Shown: positions 1 through 10,507, counted from the first letter of the stretch. The stretch is DNA of 64,000 bases from Casimicrobium huifangae (GCF_009746125.1 NZ_CP041352.1:1019847-1083846); one strand, 5' to 3'. Notes: generated by a model not told the origin, from the sequence alone. Numbers and translations: made by a program.

Positions 1-266
1 GCGCCCCGGTGATCTCCGAGAAGAGCACCTTTGTCGCCGAAAAGAACGAACAAGTCGTTTTCGAAGTGTTGCAAGATGCAACAAAACCCGAAGTCAAGGC
101 AGCCGTCGAACTGCTCTTCAAGGTTCAGGTCGAGAGCGTGCAGATGCTCAACCGCCCTGGTAAGGTGAAGCGCTTCGGCCGCACCATGGGGCGTCGCAGC
201 GATAGCCGTCGCGCCTATGTGTCGCTCAAACCCGGTCAAGAGATCAACTTCGGCGGGGAGGCGTAA
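1..266 (+). CDS. rplW: 50S ribosomal protein L23, 5' end outside the window
   Basis: L23 binds 23S rRNA domain III at the exit of the peptide tunnel and is the docking site for trigger factor and SRP. The reading frame is already open at base 3 (A-P-V-I-S-E-K-S) and ends at TAA 264-266, so about the first dozen residues lie upstream of the window. The visible part carries the conserved VEVLF-like and basic [16 protein letters not shown] segments of the family. It is followed after 6 bases by rplB, the normal S10-operon order. Confidence 0.95.
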   Translation, partial: APVISEKSTFVAEKNEQVVFEVLQDATKPEVKAAVELLFKVQVESVQMLNRPGKVKRFGRTMGRRSDSRRAYVSLKPGQEINFGGEA

Positions 267-272
267 TCCATC

Positions 273-1109
273 ATGGCACTCATTAAAGTCAAACCGACCT
301 CTCCGGGCCGTCGCTCGCTGATCAAGGTTGTCAATCCGGACCTGCACAAGGGCGAGCCCTATGCGCCTTTGCTGGTTCCACAGAAACGTGGTTCTGGCCG
401 CAACAACAACGGCCACATCACTACCCGTCACAAGGGCGGCGGTCACAAGCATCACTACCGCATCGTCGACTTCCGTCGCAACAAGGACGGCATCCCGGCC
501 AAGGTGGAGCGTCTGGAATATGATCCAAACCGCAGCGCGTTCATCGCCTTGGTTCTTTACGCTGATGGCGAACGTCGTTATGTGCTGGCCCCGAAAGGCC
601 TGACTGCAGGCGATTCGATCCAGAGCGGCGCCGAGGCAGCGATTAAGGTAGGTAATGCCCTGCCGATCCGCAATATCCCGGTGGGCACGACGATTCATGC
701 GATCGAACTGCAACCTGGCAAGGGAGCCCAAATTGCCCGATCGGCTGGTGCTTCGGTGCAGCTGATGGCTCGTGAAGGTATCTATGCGCAGATCCGTTTG
801 CGCTCAGGTGAAGTTCGCAAGGTGCACGTTGACTGCCGAGCCACGATCGGTGAAGTCGGCAACGGTGAGCACTCGCTCCGTGTCATCGGCAAGGCTGGTG
901 CCAATCGCTGGCGTGGTATTCGCCCGACGGTGCGCGCCATCTCGATGAACCCGGTGGACCACCCGATGGGTGGTCGTACCAACGGCGGTGGCGGACGTCA
1001 TCACCCGGTATCGCCGTGGGGTCAGAAGGCCAAGGGTCTCAAGACGCGCACCAACAAGCGCACTGACAGCATGATTGTCCGCACCCGTCATGCGGCCAAG
1101 AAGGGTTAA
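273..1109 (+). CDS. rplB: 50S ribosomal protein L2
   Basis: L2 is a primary 23S rRNA-binding protein needed for subunit association and for the peptidyl-transferase centre. The 278-residue product has the family length, a [19 protein letters not shown] segment near residue 43, and the C-terminal [15 protein letters not shown] region that contains the conserved histidine near the catalytic centre. It starts 6 bases after rplW and ends 5 bases before rpsS. A very confident call by sequence and by context. Confidence 0.99.
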   Translation: MALIKVKPTSPGRRSLIKVVNPDLHKGEPYAPLLVPQKRGSGRNNNGHITTRHKGGGHKHHYRIVDFRRNKDGIPAKVERLEYDPNRSAFIALVLYADGERRYVLAPKGLTAGDSIQSGAEAAIKVGNALPIRNIPVGTTIHAIELQPGKGAQIARSAGASVQLMAREGIYAQIRLRSGEVRKVHVDCRATIGEVGNGEHSLRVIGKAGANRWRGIRPTVRAISMNPVDHPMGGRTNGGGGRHHPVSPWGQKAKGLKTRTNKRTDSMIVRTRHAAKKG

Positions 1110-1114
1110 TCACA

Positions 1115-1393
1115 ATGGCACGTTCCGTTAAGAAAGGCCCGTTCGTCGACGGGCATCTGGCGAAAAAGGTCGAAGTGGCCCTCGCAAAAAATGACAAGAA
1201 GCCGATCAAGACCTGGTCGCGCCGGTCTACCGTTACGCCTGACTTCGTCGGGCTTACGATCGCCGTTCACAACGGCAAGGCGCATGTTCCGGTCTACGTG
1301 TCGGACCAGATGGTCGGTCACAAGCTTGGCGAATTCGCGCTGACCCGCGTGTTCAAAGGGCATCCGGCCGACAAAAAAGTCGCGAAGAAGTAA
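1115..1393 (+). CDS. rpsS: 30S ribosomal protein S19
   Basis: S19 sits in the head of the 30S subunit and, with S13, contacts the A-site tRNA. The 92-residue product begins [15 protein letters not shown] and contains the family block [20 protein letters not shown] and the basic C-terminal tail. It is inside the S10 operon between rplB and rplV. The antisense open frame over this gene is a coding shadow. Confidence 0.99.
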   Translation: MARSVKKGPFVDGHLAKKVEVALAKNDKKPIKTWSRRSTVTPDFVGLTIAVHNGKAHVPVYVSDQMVGHKLGEFALTRVFKGHPADKKVAKK

Positions 1394-1402
1394 GGGGCTG
1401 TC

Positions 1403-1732
1403 ATGCAAACTGTTGCCATCATGAAAGCCGCGCCAGTATCCGATCAAAAGGCCCGTCTGGTTGCAGACCAGGTCCGCGGCCTGCCAGTCGGCAAGGCGCT
1501 TAACCTGCTCGCGTTCAGCCCGAAGAAATCTGCGGTGCTGATCAAGAAAGTGCTTGAGTCGGCTATCGCCAACGCCGAGCACAACGACGGCGCCGACATC
1601 GACGAACTGAAGGTCAAGTCGATTTACGTCGACAAAGCCGTCGTCATGCGTCGTTTCGCTGCACGCGCCAAGGGCCGCGGTGCACGCCTGCTCAAGCAAA
1701 CCTGTCACATTCACGTGACCGTCGGGAACTAG
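1403..1732 (+). CDS. rplV: 50S ribosomal protein L22
   Basis: L22 contacts all domains of 23S rRNA, and its beta-hairpin lines the exit tunnel, where erythromycin-resistance changes occur. The product is 109 residues, the usual size, with the motif [21 protein letters not shown] and the hairpin [20 protein letters not shown] near the C-terminus. It is separated by 8 bases from rpsC. Confidence 0.99.
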   Translation: MQTVAIMKAAPVSDQKARLVADQVRGLPVGKALNLLAFSPKKSAVLIKKVLESAIANAEHNDGADIDELKVKSIYVDKAVVMRRFAARAKGRGARLLKQTCHIHVTVGN

Positions 1733-1740
1733 AGGTTCGT

Positions 1741-2469
1741 ATGGGTCAAAAAATCAATCCGACCGGATTCCGCCTTGCGGTGTCCCGCGCCTGGACCTCG
1801 AAGTGGTACGCCAACAGCAAGAACTTCGCGGACAAGCTGAACGAAGACTACAAGGTTCGCACCTTCCTTCTGAAGAAGCTGAAGAACGCGAACGTCAGCA
1901 AGGTCACCATCGAGCGTCCGGCGAAGAATGCCCGTATCACCATTCACAGCGCCCGTCCAGGTGTCGTGATCGGCAAGAAGGGTGAAGATATCGAAGCACT
2001 GCGCGCGCAACTTCGCAAGATGATGAACTGCGAAATCGCACTCAACATCGAGGAAGTGCGCAAGCCGGAAATCGACGCGCAGTTGATTGGCGACTCGATC
2101 GCCCAACAGCTCGAAAAGCGCATCATGTTCCGCCGTGCCATGAAGCGTGCGATGCAGAACGCCATGCGTCTCGGTGCGCAGGGCATCAAGATCATGAGCT
2201 CGGGCCGTCTGAACGGTGCCGAAATCGCGCGCACCGAGTGGTATCGCGAAGGCCGCGTGCCACTTCACACGCTGCGTGCTGATATCGACTATGGCTTCTC
2301 GGAAGCCAAGACGAGCTACGGCATTATCGGAATCAAAGTTTGGGTATTCAAGGGTGAGAACCTCGGCTTGGCTGCTGCTGACAATGCAGCAGGTGCGCCG
2401 GCCGAAGAGCCGTCGCAACCGCGCCGTCCGCGTCGCCCCGCAGGAGTGAAAAATGCTACAGCCGGCTAG
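1741..2469 (+). CDS. rpsC: 30S ribosomal protein S3
   Basis: S3 forms part of the mRNA entry channel and helicase site of the 30S subunit. The 242-residue product starts [12 protein letters not shown], carries a KH domain with the loop [14 protein letters not shown] near residue 80, and ends in a lineage-specific Pro/Arg-rich tail ([14 protein letters not shown]). Its last 17 bases overlap the start of rplP, which suggests translational coupling. Confidence 0.99.
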   Translation: MGQKINPTGFRLAVSRAWTSKWYANSKNFADKLNEDYKVRTFLLKKLKNANVSKVTIERPAKNARITIHSARPGVVIGKKGEDIEALRAQLRKMMNCEIALNIEEVRKPEIDAQLIGDSIAQQLEKRIMFRRAMKRAMQNAMRLGAQGIKIMSSGRLNGAEIARTEWYREGRVPLHTLRADIDYGFSEAKTSYGIIGIKVWVFKGENLGLAAADNAAGAPAEEPSQPRRPRRPAGVKNATAG

Positions 2470-2866
2470 AAGAAAGTACCGCAAGGAACAAAAAGGCCGC
2501 AACAAGGGCCTGGCGACCCGCGGCAACAAGGTGAGCTTTGGCGAATTTGGCCTCAAAGCGACCAGCCGCGGTCGCTTGACCGCGCGCCAGATCGAGGCGG
2601 CTCGTCGAGCGATCAGCCGTCACATCAAACGCGGTGGCCGCATCTGGATCCGCATCTTCCCGGACAAGCCGATTTCCAAGAAGCCGGCCGAAGTCCGCAT
2701 GGGCAACGGCAAGGGCAACCCGGAGTACTACGTCGCTGAGATCCAGCCTGGCAAGGTGCTCTACGAAATGGACGGCGTTGAAGAGACTTTGGCGCGTGAG
2801 GCATTCCTGCTCGCGGCAGCCAAGCTCCCCATCGCAACCACGTTCGTACAACGTCTGGTGGGCTAA
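2453..2866 (+). CDS. rplP: 50S ribosomal protein L16
   Basis: L16 helps position the aminoacyl-tRNA acceptor arm in the A site of the 50S subunit. The 137-residue product begins [19 protein letters not shown] and contains the conserved [25 protein letters not shown] block split around residue 65-85. It overlaps rpsC by 17 bases and is followed after 2 bases by rpmC. Confidence 0.99.
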   Translation: MLQPARRKYRKEQKGRNKGLATRGNKVSFGEFGLKATSRGRLTARQIEAARRAISRHIKRGGRIWIRIFPDKPISKKPAEVRMGNGKGNPEYYVAEIQPGKVLYEMDGVEETLAREAFLLAAAKLPIATTFVQRLVG

Positions 2867-2868
2867 TC

Positions 2869-3063
2869 ATGAAAGCAAAAGAACTCTCCGCGAAGTCGGA
2901 AGCCGACCTCAATAAAGAGCTCGGTGAACTCTACAAGACACACTTCAGCCTGCGCATGCAGAAGGCGACCCAGCAGCTCACCAACACGAGCCAGCTCGGC
3001 AACGTCCGCCGCGACATCGCGCGCGTGAAGACTGTGCTCGCACAGAAGGCAGCAAGCAAATGA
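2869..3063 (+). CDS. rpmC: 50S ribosomal protein L29
   Basis: L29 is a small two-helix protein near the tunnel exit, next to L23. The 64-residue product [18 protein letters not shown]... has the family signature around residues 45-60 ([13 protein letters not shown]). Its stop overlaps the rpsQ start in an ATGA arrangement (3060-3063), indicating tight coupling. Confidence 0.98.
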   Translation: MKAKELSAKSEADLNKELGELYKTHFSLRMQKATQQLTNTSQLGNVRRDIARVKTVLAQKAASK

Positions 3064-3335
3064 GTGATGCAGCAGCAACCGCAGCAAAGCAACCGCTGAT
3101 CGCCACCGAAACCGGTCGTGTCGTCAGCGACAAGATGATCAAGACGGTAACCGTCCTGGTTGAGCGTCGCGTCAAGCACCCGCTTTATGGCAAGGTGGTT
3201 ACCAAGTCGCAGAAGTACCATGCTCACGACGAAAGCAGCACCGCAAAGATGGGCGATCTGGTCGAAATCAAGGCCTGTCGTCCCCTTTCCAAGACAAAGT
3301 CTTGGGCTGTATCGAAAGTGATCGAGAAAGCCTGA
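3060..3335 (+). CDS. rpsQ: 30S ribosomal protein S17
   Basis: S17 is an OB-fold primary binder of the 5' domain of 16S rRNA. The 91-residue product contains [19 protein letters not shown] and the YHAHDE / GDLVEI motifs of the family. It is the last gene of the S10 transcription unit here: a hairpin with a T-run follows within 16 bases, and rplN starts more than 500 bases later behind its own promoter. Confidence 0.98.
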   Translation: MSDAAATAAKQPLIATETGRVVSDKMIKTVTVLVERRVKHPLYGKVVTKSQKYHAHDESSTAKMGDLVEIKACRPLSKTKSWAVSKVIEKA

Positions 3336-3350
3336 TTGCGGCCTATCGAA

Positions 3351-3382
3351 CAAAAAGGGGCGGCTTTGGCTGCCCTTTTTTG
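3351..3382 (+). terminator. intrinsic terminator after rpsQ
   Basis: An A-run and GGGG (3352-3360) pair through a GC-rich stem with GCTGCCC and a run of six T (3370-3381), around a TTTG-type loop. The hairpin plus T-tract starts 16 bases downstream of the rpsQ stop and is the expected end of an S10 transcript. Confidence 0.8.
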
Positions 3383-3451
3383 TTTCGACGCAGCGGAACC
3401 CAGAGACAGCGCAGGCGAAGCGACGCTTGCGACGCGCAATATGGGCAATAA

Positions 3452-3561
3452 CTTTTCGCCGAAAAGCCCATCTACTAGGGGCTCGCGCCGTAAAATTACG
3501 AATGTCGCCTTTCAAACTTTCTCTTTCCCAAGCCGCATGCACAGGGATTTTCCGCAAAAAG
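3452..3561. repeat. dyad-symmetric dispersed element, copy A (degenerate)
   Basis: Order seen: CTTTT at 3452; first hairpin GCCCATCTACTAGGGGC at 3466-3482; 19 nt; ATGTCGCCTT at 3502-3511, which matches the AAGTCGACTT centre of other copies at 8 of 10 positions; 20 nt; second arm starting GCCG at 3532; and the mirrored end CCGCAAAAAG finishing at 3561. The midpoint of the whole element (3506.5) is exactly the midpoint of the central decamer. It is the most diverged of the six copies and lies between rpsQ and rplN. Confidence 0.65.
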
Positions 3562-3674
3562 TTAAGAGCCGCTGGCATGCTGGTAGTCGTTTTTGGCTTC
3601 CAGCGCAGTGGCTGCGCAGGTGAGGCAGAAGACGGTTTTCCACGGAGCACATGCCAAAAGATGTTCTCAGGTAG

Positions 3675-3703
3675 TTGACACACACAAAAAGTGGTGTAAT
3701 AAT
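3675..3703 (+). promoter_or_regulatory. promoter for the spc operon (rplN onward)
   Basis: A consensus TTGACA at 3675-3680 is followed 16 bases later by TAATAAT at 3697-3703, a near-consensus sigma70 pair. It lies 155 bases upstream of the rplN start and downstream of the rpsQ terminator, so it is the natural driver of the rplN-rplQ series. Confidence 0.75.
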
Positions 3704-3857
3704 AATTGGCTTCGCATTGTGTTCGGTCATTCGAAAGCAATGCTAAATACGAAGTGCCCAAACGCCTTTTGCCGCTGAACGTTGTACTTGGCGGGGCCCC
3801 AAGACTTCTCGGGACCTAAATGAATCAGGTTTCGAGGCAAGTTGGAGAAAGAGAAAA

Positions 3858-4226
3858 ATGATTCAAATGCAGTCGATGCTCGACGTCGCCGACAACACGG
3901 GCGCTCGCCGCGTCATGTGTTTCAAGGTGCTCGGCGGGTCGAAGCGCCGTTACGCCAGTATCGGTGACGTGATCAAGGTAAGCATCAAGGATGCGCAGCC
4001 GCGTGGTCGCGTTAAAAAAGGCGAGGTCTACAACGCCGTGGTCGTGCGGACAGCAAAGGGTATTCGTCGCAATGACGGCTCGCTGGTCAAGTTCGACAAC
4101 AACGCCGTTGTCATTCTCAATGCAAAGCTCGAGCCGATCGGCACGCGCATCTTCGGACCGGTCACGCGTGAATTGCGTACCGAAAAGTTCATGAAGATCG
4201 TGTCGCTTGCGCCCGAAGTGCTCTAG
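3858..4226 (+). CDS. rplN: 50S ribosomal protein L14
   Basis: L14 lies at the subunit interface and forms bridges with 16S rRNA. The 122-residue product starts [17 protein letters not shown] and contains the signature region [20 protein letters not shown] and a C-terminal [11 protein letters not shown]. It is the first gene of the spc unit, behind a promoter at 3675-3703, and is preceded by the purine-rich AAGAGAAAA. Confidence 0.99.
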   Translation: MIQMQSMLDVADNTGARRVMCFKVLGGSKRRYASIGDVIKVSIKDAQPRGRVKKGEVYNAVVVRTAKGIRRNDGSLVKFDNNAVVILNAKLEPIGTRIFGPVTRELRTEKFMKIVSLAPEVL

Positions 4227-4243
4227 GCGAGGTCGAGGCAATC

Positions 4244-4549
4244 ATGCAGAAGATTCGCAAAGGCGATACGGTCATTGTGACGACTGGTCGCGACAAGGGC
4301 AAGCGCGGTGAAGTGGTTCGCGTCCTTGAGGGCTCCGTGCTCGTCGCCGGCATCAATCAGGTCAAACGCAATGTGCGTCCGAACCCCATGAAGAACGAAG
4401 TGGGTGGCATCGTGACGAAGGAAGCGGCCATCTCGGCGGCCAACGTTGCAATCTACAACGCAAGCACGCAAAAGGCCGATGCCGTGGCGATCAAGGTCGT
4501 CGACGGTCGCAAGCAGCGCGTGTTCAAGTCGACCGGTCAAGCGGTCTAG
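4244..4549 (+). CDS. rplX: 50S ribosomal protein L24
   Basis: L24 is an assembly initiator of the 50S subunit. The 101-residue product has the KOW motif near its start ([21 protein letters not shown], residues about 5-25). Order and spacing (17 bases after rplN, 14 before rplE) match the spc operon. Confidence 0.98.
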   Translation: MQKIRKGDTVIVTTGRDKGKRGEVVRVLEGSVLVAGINQVKRNVRPNPMKNEVGGIVTKEAAISAANVAIYNASTQKADAVAIKVVDGRKQRVFKSTGQAV

Positions 4550-4563
4550 GCGGGAGAGAACAC

Positions 4564-5103
4564 ATGGCTCGTCTAAAAGAGCAATATCAAAAGGAAATCG
4601 TTCCCGCGCTGGTCAAACAGTTCGGTTACAAGTCCGTCATGCAGGTGCCGCGCCTGACCAAAATTGTGGTCAACATGGGTGTTGGCGAGGCGGTCGGTGA
4701 CAAGAAAATTCTTGAGCACGCCACCAAGGATCTGACCGCTATCGTCGGCCAGAAGCCGGTCATCACCAAGGCCAAGAAAGCTATCGCGAACTACAAGATT
4801 CGTGAAGGCTACCCGGTTGGCACGATGGTAACGCTGCGCAACAAGCAGATGTACGAATTCCTCGACCGTTTCGTCAACGTCGCGCTGCCGCGCGTGCGTG
4901 ATTTCCGTGGCATTTCGCCGCGTGGTTTTGACGGTCGCGGCAACTTCAATCTCGGTGTGAAAGAGCAGATTATTTTTCCCGAGATCGAGTACGACAAGAT
5001 TGACGCGCTGCGCGGCATGAACATCACGTTCACGACCACCGCGAAGACCGATGACGAAGCGAAGGCCCTGCTGGCCGCGTTCCGTTTCCCCTTCCGCGCT
5101 TAA
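4564..5103 (+). CDS. rplE: 50S ribosomal protein L5
   Basis: L5 binds 5S rRNA and contacts the 30S head and P-site tRNA. The 179-residue product has the family's [13 protein letters not shown] block near residue 38 and [20 protein letters not shown] near residue 130. It is in the spc unit between rplX and rpsN. Confidence 0.99.
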   Translation: MARLKEQYQKEIVPALVKQFGYKSVMQVPRLTKIVVNMGVGEAVGDKKILEHATKDLTAIVGQKPVITKAKKAIANYKIREGYPVGTMVTLRNKQMYEFLDRFVNVALPRVRDFRGISPRGFDGRGNFNLGVKEQIIFPEIEYDKIDALRGMNITFTTTAKTDDEAKALLAAFRFPFRA

Positions 5104-5123
5104 CAGGGACTGCGAGAACAAAA

Positions 5124-5429
5124 ATGGCAAAACTCGCCACTATCAATCGCGAACAAAAACGTCGTGACCTCGTCGCCAAGTACGCCAAGAAGCGTGCCGC
5201 CCTCGAGGCCATCATCGCTGACAGCAAGGCCGGTGAAGAAGCGCATGCAGATGCACGCGCCAAGCTCCAGGCGCTGCCCCGCAACTCGAACCCGACCCGT
5301 CTGCGCAATCGTTGCGAACTGACCGGTCGTCCGCGCGGTGTGTTCAGCAAATTCGGTCTCGCCCGCCACAAGGTGCGCGAGCTCGCATTCCGCGGTGAGA
5401 TCCCTGGTCTCACCAAAGCAAGCTGGTAA
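5124..5429 (+). CDS. rpsN: 30S ribosomal protein S14
   Basis: S14 is a late-assembling protein of the 30S head. At 101 residues it is the long form without the zinc-binding CXXC pairs: the segment [20 protein letters not shown] has only one Cys. So this is the zinc-independent type normal for proteobacteria. It starts 20 bases after rplE. Confidence 0.98.
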   Translation: MAKLATINREQKRRDLVAKYAKKRAALEAIIADSKAGEEAHADARAKLQALPRNSNPTRLRNRCELTGRPRGVFSKFGLARHKVRELAFRGEIPGLTKASW

Positions 5430-5441
5430 GGAGATTCGGCA

Positions 5442-5840
5442 ATGAGCATGTCCGATCCCATCGCAGATATGTTGACCCGCATTCGCAATGCGCAGGCCAT
5501 GGAGAAGACGTCGGTGACGATGCCGGCTTCCAAGGTCAAGACCGCTATTGCGCGCGTGTTGAAAGACGAAGGCTATATCGAAGACTTCAAGATCGCTGGT
5601 GACGTCACCAAGGTCGCGGAGCTCGAAATCGGCCTCAAGTACTATGCTGGCCGTCCAGTGATCGAGTCGATCGCCCGCGTCAGCAAGCCTGGCCTGCGCA
5701 TCTATCGCGGCAAGGATGAGCTGCCCAGCGTGATGAACGGTCTTGGCGTAGCTATCGTTTCGACGCCGAAGGGTGTCATGACCGATCGCAAAGCGCGCAG
5801 CCTGGGTATGGGCGGCGAAGTGCTTTGCACCGTCGCGTAA
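5442..5840 (+). CDS. rpsH: 30S ribosomal protein S8
   Basis: S8 binds helix 21 of 16S rRNA and in enterobacteria represses the spc operon by binding its own mRNA. The 132-residue product starts [17 protein letters not shown] and ends with the family motif [28 protein letters not shown] ribosome site lies just upstream of the ATG. Confidence 0.99.
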   Translation: MSMSDPIADMLTRIRNAQAMEKTSVTMPASKVKTAIARVLKDEGYIEDFKIAGDVTKVAELEIGLKYYAGRPVIESIARVSKPGLRIYRGKDELPSVMNGLGVAIVSTPKGVMTDRKARSLGMGGEVLCTVA

Positions 5841-5851
5841 GGGGAAGCAAG

Positions 5852-6385
5852 ATGTCACGTATTGCTAAATACCCCGTTGATATTCCGGCCAAGGTCGAGG
5901 TTGCCCTCAAGGGTGGCCTGATCGAAGTCAAGGGCCCGCTCGGCTCCCTCTCGCGCGATTTTGGTGGTTCAGTCAAGATCGAGCGCAAAGACAATCAGAT
6001 TCTGTTCAGCGCCGCCAATGGCGACCAGCACAGCCGCGCAATGTCTGGTACTTGCCGCGCTCTGGTCAACAACATGGTTCGCGGTGTGTCCGAAGGCTTC
6101 TCCAAGAAGCTGACGCTGGTTGGCGTGGGTTTCCGCGCGCAGGCAGCCGGTGACACGCTGAACCTGTCACTCGGTTTTTCGCATCCAGTCGCACACAAGA
6201 TGCCGGCTGGAGTGAAAGTGGTGACGCCGACGCAAACGGAAATCCTGATTTCCGGTGCTGATCGCCAGCAGGTTGGTCAGGTGGCTGCAGAAGTCCGCGC
6301 TTACCGTCCGCCGGAGCCCTACAAGGGCAAGGGTGTGCGCTACGCCGACGAGGTGGTCACCCTCAAAGAAACCAAGAAGAAATAA
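5852..6385 (+). CDS. rplF: 50S ribosomal protein L6
   Basis: L6 binds near the sarcin-ricin loop and the factor-binding site. I start it at ATG 5852 ([12 protein letters not shown], 177 residues) rather than at the upstream in-frame start, because AAGGGG lies at the right distance and L6 proteins begin this way. The C-terminal signature [15 protein letters not shown] is present near residue 153. Confidence 0.97.
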   Translation: MSRIAKYPVDIPAKVEVALKGGLIEVKGPLGSLSRDFGGSVKIERKDNQILFSAANGDQHSRAMSGTCRALVNNMVRGVSEGFSKKLTLVGVGFRAQAAGDTLNLSLGFSHPVAHKMPAGVKVVTPTQTEILISGADRQQVGQVAAEVRAYRPPEPYKGKGVRYADEVVTLKETKKK

Positions 6386-6399
6386 GGCAGGGCTCAGCG

Positions 6400-6759
6400 A
6401 TGAACAAAAGCAAAGAAGCCTCCCGTACCCGCCGCGCTCGGCAGACGCGTCTGCGTCTGACCGCACTTGGCGCGACGCGCCTGGCGGTGTTCCGCACCAA
6501 CTTGCACATCTACGCGCAGGTCATTTCTGGCGACGGCAGCAAGGTGCTTGCCAGCGCCTCTACCGCCGAGAAGGAAGTGCGCGCGCAGTTGAAGAATGGC
6601 GGCAACAAGGCTGCCGCAGAAGCTGTTGGCGCACGCATCGCGGAGAAGGCGAAAGCCGCCGGCATCGACGTCGTTGCGTTCGACCGTTCGGGTTACCAAT
6701 ATCACGGCCGTGTGAAGGCGCTTGCAGAAGCAGCCCGCGCCGGCGGTCTCAAGTTCTAA
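6400..6759 (+). CDS. rplR: 50S ribosomal protein L18
   Basis: L18 binds 5S rRNA together with L5 and L25. The 119-residue product has the basic N-terminus [15 protein letters not shown], the segment [16 protein letters not shown], and the terminal [20 protein letters not shown]. It sits between rplF and rpsE as expected. Confidence 0.98.
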   Translation: MNKSKEASRTRRARQTRLRLTALGATRLAVFRTNLHIYAQVISGDGSKVLASASTAEKEVRAQLKNGGNKAAAEAVGARIAEKAKAAGIDVVAFDRSGYQYHGRVKALAEAARAGGLKF

Positions 6760-6771
6760 AGGAGTACTCGG

Positions 6772-7290
6772 ATGGCACGCCCCCAAGTACAAAAGACCGA
6801 AGAGCCGGGTGACGGCCTTCGCGAAAAGATGATCAGCGTGAACCGCGTCACCAAAGTGGTGAAGGGCGGTCGCATCATGGCGTTCGCGGCGCTGACCGTT
6901 GTTGGCGACGGCGATGGCCGCGTCGGCATGGGCAAAGGCAAATCGAAAGAGGTGCCGGTTGGTGTCCAGAAAGCGATGGAGCAAGCTCGTCGTCAAATGA
7001 TCAAGGTCAGCCTCAAGTCGGGCACGGTGCACCACGCCGTTACCGGCAAACACGGCGCGACGACGGTGCTGATCCAGCCCGCGTCGGAAGGTACCGGCGT
7101 GATCGCCGGTGGCGCGATGCGCGCTGTGTTTGAAGTCGTTGGCGTGACCAATGTGCTCGCCAAGTGCTTCGGCCCGACCAACCCGTACAACGTCGTCCGC
7201 GCTACGCTCAATGCGCTTGAGCGTGTATCGACACCTGCTGAAATTGCCGCGAAGCGCGGACTCAGCGTCGAGCAGCTGTCGGAGGCCTGA
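6772..7290 (+). CDS. rpsE: 30S ribosomal protein S5
   Basis: S5 contributes to decoding accuracy and mRNA entry-channel helicase activity. The 172-residue product contains [19 protein letters not shown], a double-stranded RNA-binding-like S5 N-domain, followed by [13 protein letters not shown] and a C-domain with [15 protein letters not shown]. It begins after GGAGTACTCGG. The family length is normal. Confidence 0.98.
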   Translation: MARPQVQKTEEPGDGLREKMISVNRVTKVVKGGRIMAFAALTVVGDGDGRVGMGKGKSKEVPVGVQKAMEQARRQMIKVSLKSGTVHHAVTGKHGATTVLIQPASEGTGVIAGGAMRAVFEVVGVTNVLAKCFGPTNPYNVVRATLNALERVSTPAEIAAKRGLSVEQLSEA

Positions 7291-7292
7291 TC

Positions 7293-7475
7293 ATGGCAGC
7301 CAAGATGTTCAAAGTAAAACTGGTCAAGTCGCCGATTGGCGCCAAGGCTGAACACGTCGCAACCGTCAAGGGTCTCGGCCTGAAACGTATGGGGCAAATC
7401 CGCGAGCTCGTCGACACGCCGTCGACGCGTGGCATGGTGAATGCCGTTCGCCACCTCGTCGTTGCAGTTGCCTGA
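7293..7475 (+). CDS. rpmD: 50S ribosomal protein L30
   Basis: L30 is a small peripheral protein of the large subunit. The 60-residue product [18 protein letters not shown]... has the family motif [22 protein letters not shown] near residue 30-50. It starts two bases after rpsE ends. Confidence 0.98.
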   Translation: MAAKMFKVKLVKSPIGAKAEHVATVKGLGLKRMGQIRELVDTPSTRGMVNAVRHLVVAVA

Positions 7476-7491
7476 TCAAAGGTTTATCGAT

Positions 7492-7980
7492 ATGCAACTC
7501 AATACGATCAAGCCCGCTGAGGGCTCCAAAAAAAATCGCCGTCGCGTCGGTCGCGGCATCGGCAGCGGCCTCGGCAAGACCGGCGGCCGTGGCATGAATG
7601 GCCAGAAGTCGCGTTCGGGGTATGCCCAGAAGGTTGGCTTCGAAGGCGGCCAAATGCCGCTGCAACGTCGTTTGCCGAAGCGTGGCTTCACCTCGCTGAT
7701 GCGCGACTTCCGCGCCGAAATCACCGTTGGCACTCTGGCCAAGCTCGGTCTTGTCGAAGTTGACCTGCTGGCGTTGAAAGCAGCCAAAGCGATCGCAAAT
7801 GACGCCAAGACGGTGAAGATCATCGGCGGCGGCGAGATCAAATCGGCTGTCACGCTGAATGGCGTTGGTGCAACCGCGATGGCCCGCAAGGCTATTGAGA
7901 CCGCTGGCGGCAAAGTGGTTGAGGCGCCGGAAGCCCCCAAGGGCAAGCTGAAGCCGAAGACCCCGGCCAAGGCCAAGTAA
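7492..7980 (+). CDS. rplO: 50S ribosomal protein L15
   Basis: L15 is a glycine- and lysine-rich assembly protein of the 50S subunit. I use ATG 7492 ([14 protein letters not shown], 162 residues), which is the family N-terminus; the in-frame start at 7441 lies inside rpmD. The [20 protein letters not shown] segment (about residues 21-40) is diagnostic. The C-terminus is extended by a Lys/Pro/Ala tail. Confidence 0.97.
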   Translation: MQLNTIKPAEGSKKNRRRVGRGIGSGLGKTGGRGMNGQKSRSGYAQKVGFEGGQMPLQRRLPKRGFTSLMRDFRAEITVGTLAKLGLVEVDLLALKAAKAIANDAKTVKIIGGGEIKSAVTLNGVGATAMARKAIETAGGKVVEAPEAPKGKLKPKTPAKAK

Positions 7981-8013
7981 CGACCGCTTGACTGACCCTT
8001 TCAGGAAGTACGC

Positions 8014-9330
8014 GTGGCGCTGAATCCAGCACAGAAAACCGGCGACAAGTATGGCGACCTCAAGCGTCGCCTTTTCTTCTTGTTGGGCGCATTGATCGTT
8101 TACCGCATCGGCACCCATGTGCCGGTGCCAGGCATCAATGCATCCGTACTTGAAGAGATTTTCAAGTCGCAGCAGGGCGGCATTCTTGGTTTGTTCAACG
8201 TGTTCTCGGGCGGCGCGCTACAGCGCTTCTCAATCCTCGCGCTGGGCATCATGCCGTACATCTCGGCATCCATCATCATGCAGTTGGCATCGGTCGTCGT
8301 ACCGTCGCTGGAGGCATTGAAGAAGGAGGGCGAAGCCGGTCGTCGCAAGATCACCCAGTACACGCGGTACGGCACACTGGTACTGGCGTTTTTCCAGGCT
8401 ATGGGTATCGCCATTGCATTGGAAAGTCAGCCGGGTTTGGTCATGGATCCAGGCATCGCATTCCGTCTCATCACGGCGATTACGCTGGTGACGGGCACGA
8501 TGTTCCTGATGTGGCTTGGCGAGCAGATTACCGAACGTGGTCTTGGTAATGGTATTTCGCTGTTGATCTTTGCCGGTATCGCCGCAGGGTTGCCAGCTGC
8601 GTTGAAGAACACGCTTGAACTGCAGTCGTCGGGCAATCTGAGTATTCTGAAACTCCTGTTCCTGATCGCCCTGGTGATCGTAGTTACTGCTGCGGTAGTG
8701 TTCTTCGAGCGTGCACTGCGCAAGGTCCTGGTGAACTATGCCAAGCGGCAGGTTGGCAACAAGGTGTACGGTGGCCAAAGCTCACATCTGCCCTTGAAAC
8801 TGAACATGGCCGGTGTCATCCCGCCGATCTTCGCATCGAGCCTTATCCTGTTCGTGCCGACCATCCTCGGCTTCATGGGGCCAGGCGCCGGTCCGAACTG
8901 GCTGCGTGATGTGGCCAATGCACTCGGTCCCGGGCAGCCGGTGCACATGATTGTCTATGCGGCGCTGATCATCTTTTTCTGCTTCTTCTACACGGCGATT
9001 CAGTACAACCCGAAGGAAACAGCAGAGAACCTGAAGAAGGGCGGCGCGTTCATCCCCGGGTATCGTCCGGGCGACCAGACGGCGAAATATATCGAAAAGA
9101 TCACCACGCGACTGACGCTCATTGGAGCGATCTACATCACGGTCGTGTGTCTGATTCCGGAATTCCTGATCAGCGCGTGGAACGTCCAGTTCTACTTTGG
9201 CGGCACCTCGCTGCTGATCGTGGTGGTAGTAACGATGGACTTCATGACCCAGGTTCAGGCCTACATGATGTCGCAGCAATACGACTCACTACTCAGGAAG
9301 GCCAATCTGAAGGGTGGATTAAAAGTCTAA
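8014..9330 (+). CDS. secY: preprotein translocase subunit SecY
   Basis: SecY is the channel of the Sec translocon, working with SecE, SecG and SecA in the inner membrane. The 438-residue product starts at GTG 8014 ([19 protein letters not shown]) behind AGGAAG and has ten hydrophobic segments. It carries the plug and gate region [20 protein letters not shown] near residue 68 and the cytosolic loop [19 protein letters not shown]. The next gene, infA, starts 5 bases after its stop. Confidence 0.99.
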   Translation: MALNPAQKTGDKYGDLKRRLFFLLGALIVYRIGTHVPVPGINASVLEEIFKSQQGGILGLFNVFSGGALQRFSILALGIMPYISASIIMQLASVVVPSLEALKKEGEAGRRKITQYTRYGTLVLAFFQAMGIAIALESQPGLVMDPGIAFRLITAITLVTGTMFLMWLGEQITERGLGNGISLLIFAGIAAGLPAALKNTLELQSSGNLSILKLLFLIALVIVVTAAVVFFERALRKVLVNYAKRQVGNKVYGGQSSHLPLKLNMAGVIPPIFASSLILFVPTILGFMGPGAGPNWLRDVANALGPGQPVHMIVYAALIIFFCFFYTAIQYNPKETAENLKKGGAFIPGYRPGDQTAKYIEKITTRLTLIGAIYITVVCLIPEFLISAWNVQFYFGGTSLLIVVVVTMDFMTQVQAYMMSQQYDSLLRKANLKGGLKV

Positions 9331-9335
9331 AGCGC

Positions 9336-9554
9336 ATGGCGAAAGAAGACACCATCCAGATGCAGGGCGAGATTCTCGAAATGTTGCCGAACGCGACATT
9401 CCGGGTTAAGTTGGAAAACGGGCACGTTGTCCTAGGGCACATCTCCGGCAAGATGCGCATGAACTACATAAAGATATTGCCGGGTGACAAGGTAACGGTG
9501 GATATGACGCCGTATGACTTGACACGGGCACGGATCACATTCCGCGCCAAATAA
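9336..9554 (+). CDS. infA: translation initiation factor IF-1
   Basis: IF-1 is a one-domain OB-fold protein that occupies the 30S A site during initiation. The correct start is ATG 9336 ([14 protein letters not shown]), giving exactly 72 residues, the family length; a longer in-frame start lies inside secY. Motifs include [12 protein letters not shown] and [18 protein letters not shown]. Confidence 0.98.
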   Translation: MAKEDTIQMQGEILEMLPNATFRVKLENGHVVLGHISGKMRMNYIKILPGDKVTVDMTPYDLTRARITFRAK

Positions 9555-9573
9555 CCAGAAACAGGAAACGACA

Positions 9574-9687
9574 ATGAAAGTCAATGCTTCGGTAAAGAAG
9601 ATTTGCCGTAACTGCAAGATCATTCGCCGTAAAGGCGTGGTCCGCGTGATCTGTACTGATCCGCGTCACAAGCAGCGCCAGGGTTAA
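9574..9687 (+). CDS. rpmJ: 50S ribosomal protein L36
   Basis: A 37-residue gene: [20 protein letters not shown] and then [17 protein letters not shown]. It carries the zinc ribbon of the C+ paralogue, with Cys11, Cys14, Cys27 and His32 as likely ligands. AGGAAACGAC precedes the ATG. It lies between infA and rpsM, its usual place in proteobacteria. Confidence 0.97.
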   Translation: MKVNASVKKICRNCKIIRRKGVVRVICTDPRHKQRQG

Positions 9688-9705
9688 TAGGGAAGGAGAC
9701 CAGAT

Positions 9706-10071
9706 ATGGCACGTATCGCCGGGGTCAATATCCCCAACCACAAACATGCCTGGGTTGCGATGACTGCAATCTTCGGCATCGGCAACACCCGCGCCCGCAA
9801 GATCTGTGACGACGCAGGTGTCGCCCAGACCAAGAAAGTCAAGGATCTCACCGACGCCGAACTTGACAAACTGCGTGAGCAGGTTGGCAAGTTCACAGTC
9901 GAGGGCGACCTGCGCCGTGAAGTCACGATGAGCATCAAGCGCCTCATCGACCTCGGCTGCTACCGCGGCACCCGCCATCGCAAGGGCCTGCCGGCCCGCG
10001 GCCAGCGCACGCGCACCAACGCCCGCACGCGCAAAGGTCCGCGCAAGGCGATTGCAGGCAAGAAAGGCTAA
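9706..10071 (+). CDS. rpsM: 30S ribosomal protein S13
   Basis: S13 lies in the 30S head, bridges to L5 and contacts P-site tRNA through its basic tail. The 121-residue product begins [22 protein letters not shown] and ends with [25 protein letters not shown] split over residues 93-117. GGAAGGAGA lies upstream of the ATG. It is the first gene of the classical alpha-operon block. Confidence 0.99.
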   Translation: MARIAGVNIPNHKHAWVAMTAIFGIGNTRARKICDDAGVAQTKKVKDLTDAELDKLREQVGKFTVEGDLRREVTMSIKRLIDLGCYRGTRHRKGLPARGQRTRTNARTRKGPRKAIAGKKG

Positions 10072-10081
10072 GGGTTAAGAC

Positions 10082-10489
<408 letters not shown>

Positions 10490-10507
10490 TCACACTGGAG
10501 AAAACAC

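Larger units (their letters stand above)
3336..3857. other. S10/spc intergenic region
   Basis: No credible gene is present in these 522 bases; the open frames read through a terminator, a repeat and a promoter. In order the stretch holds the rpsQ terminator (3351-3382), a degenerate copy of the six-copy dyad element (3452-3561), a strong sigma70-type promoter (3675-3703) and a leader of about 150 bases before rplN. Many bacteria have no gap here, so the S10 and spc units appear to be separately transcribed in this organism. Confidence 0.7.

Noticed and set aside
9147-9335. Upstream extension of IF-1 into secY
   Set aside because: IF-1 is 72 residues, and ATG 9336 gives exactly that length.
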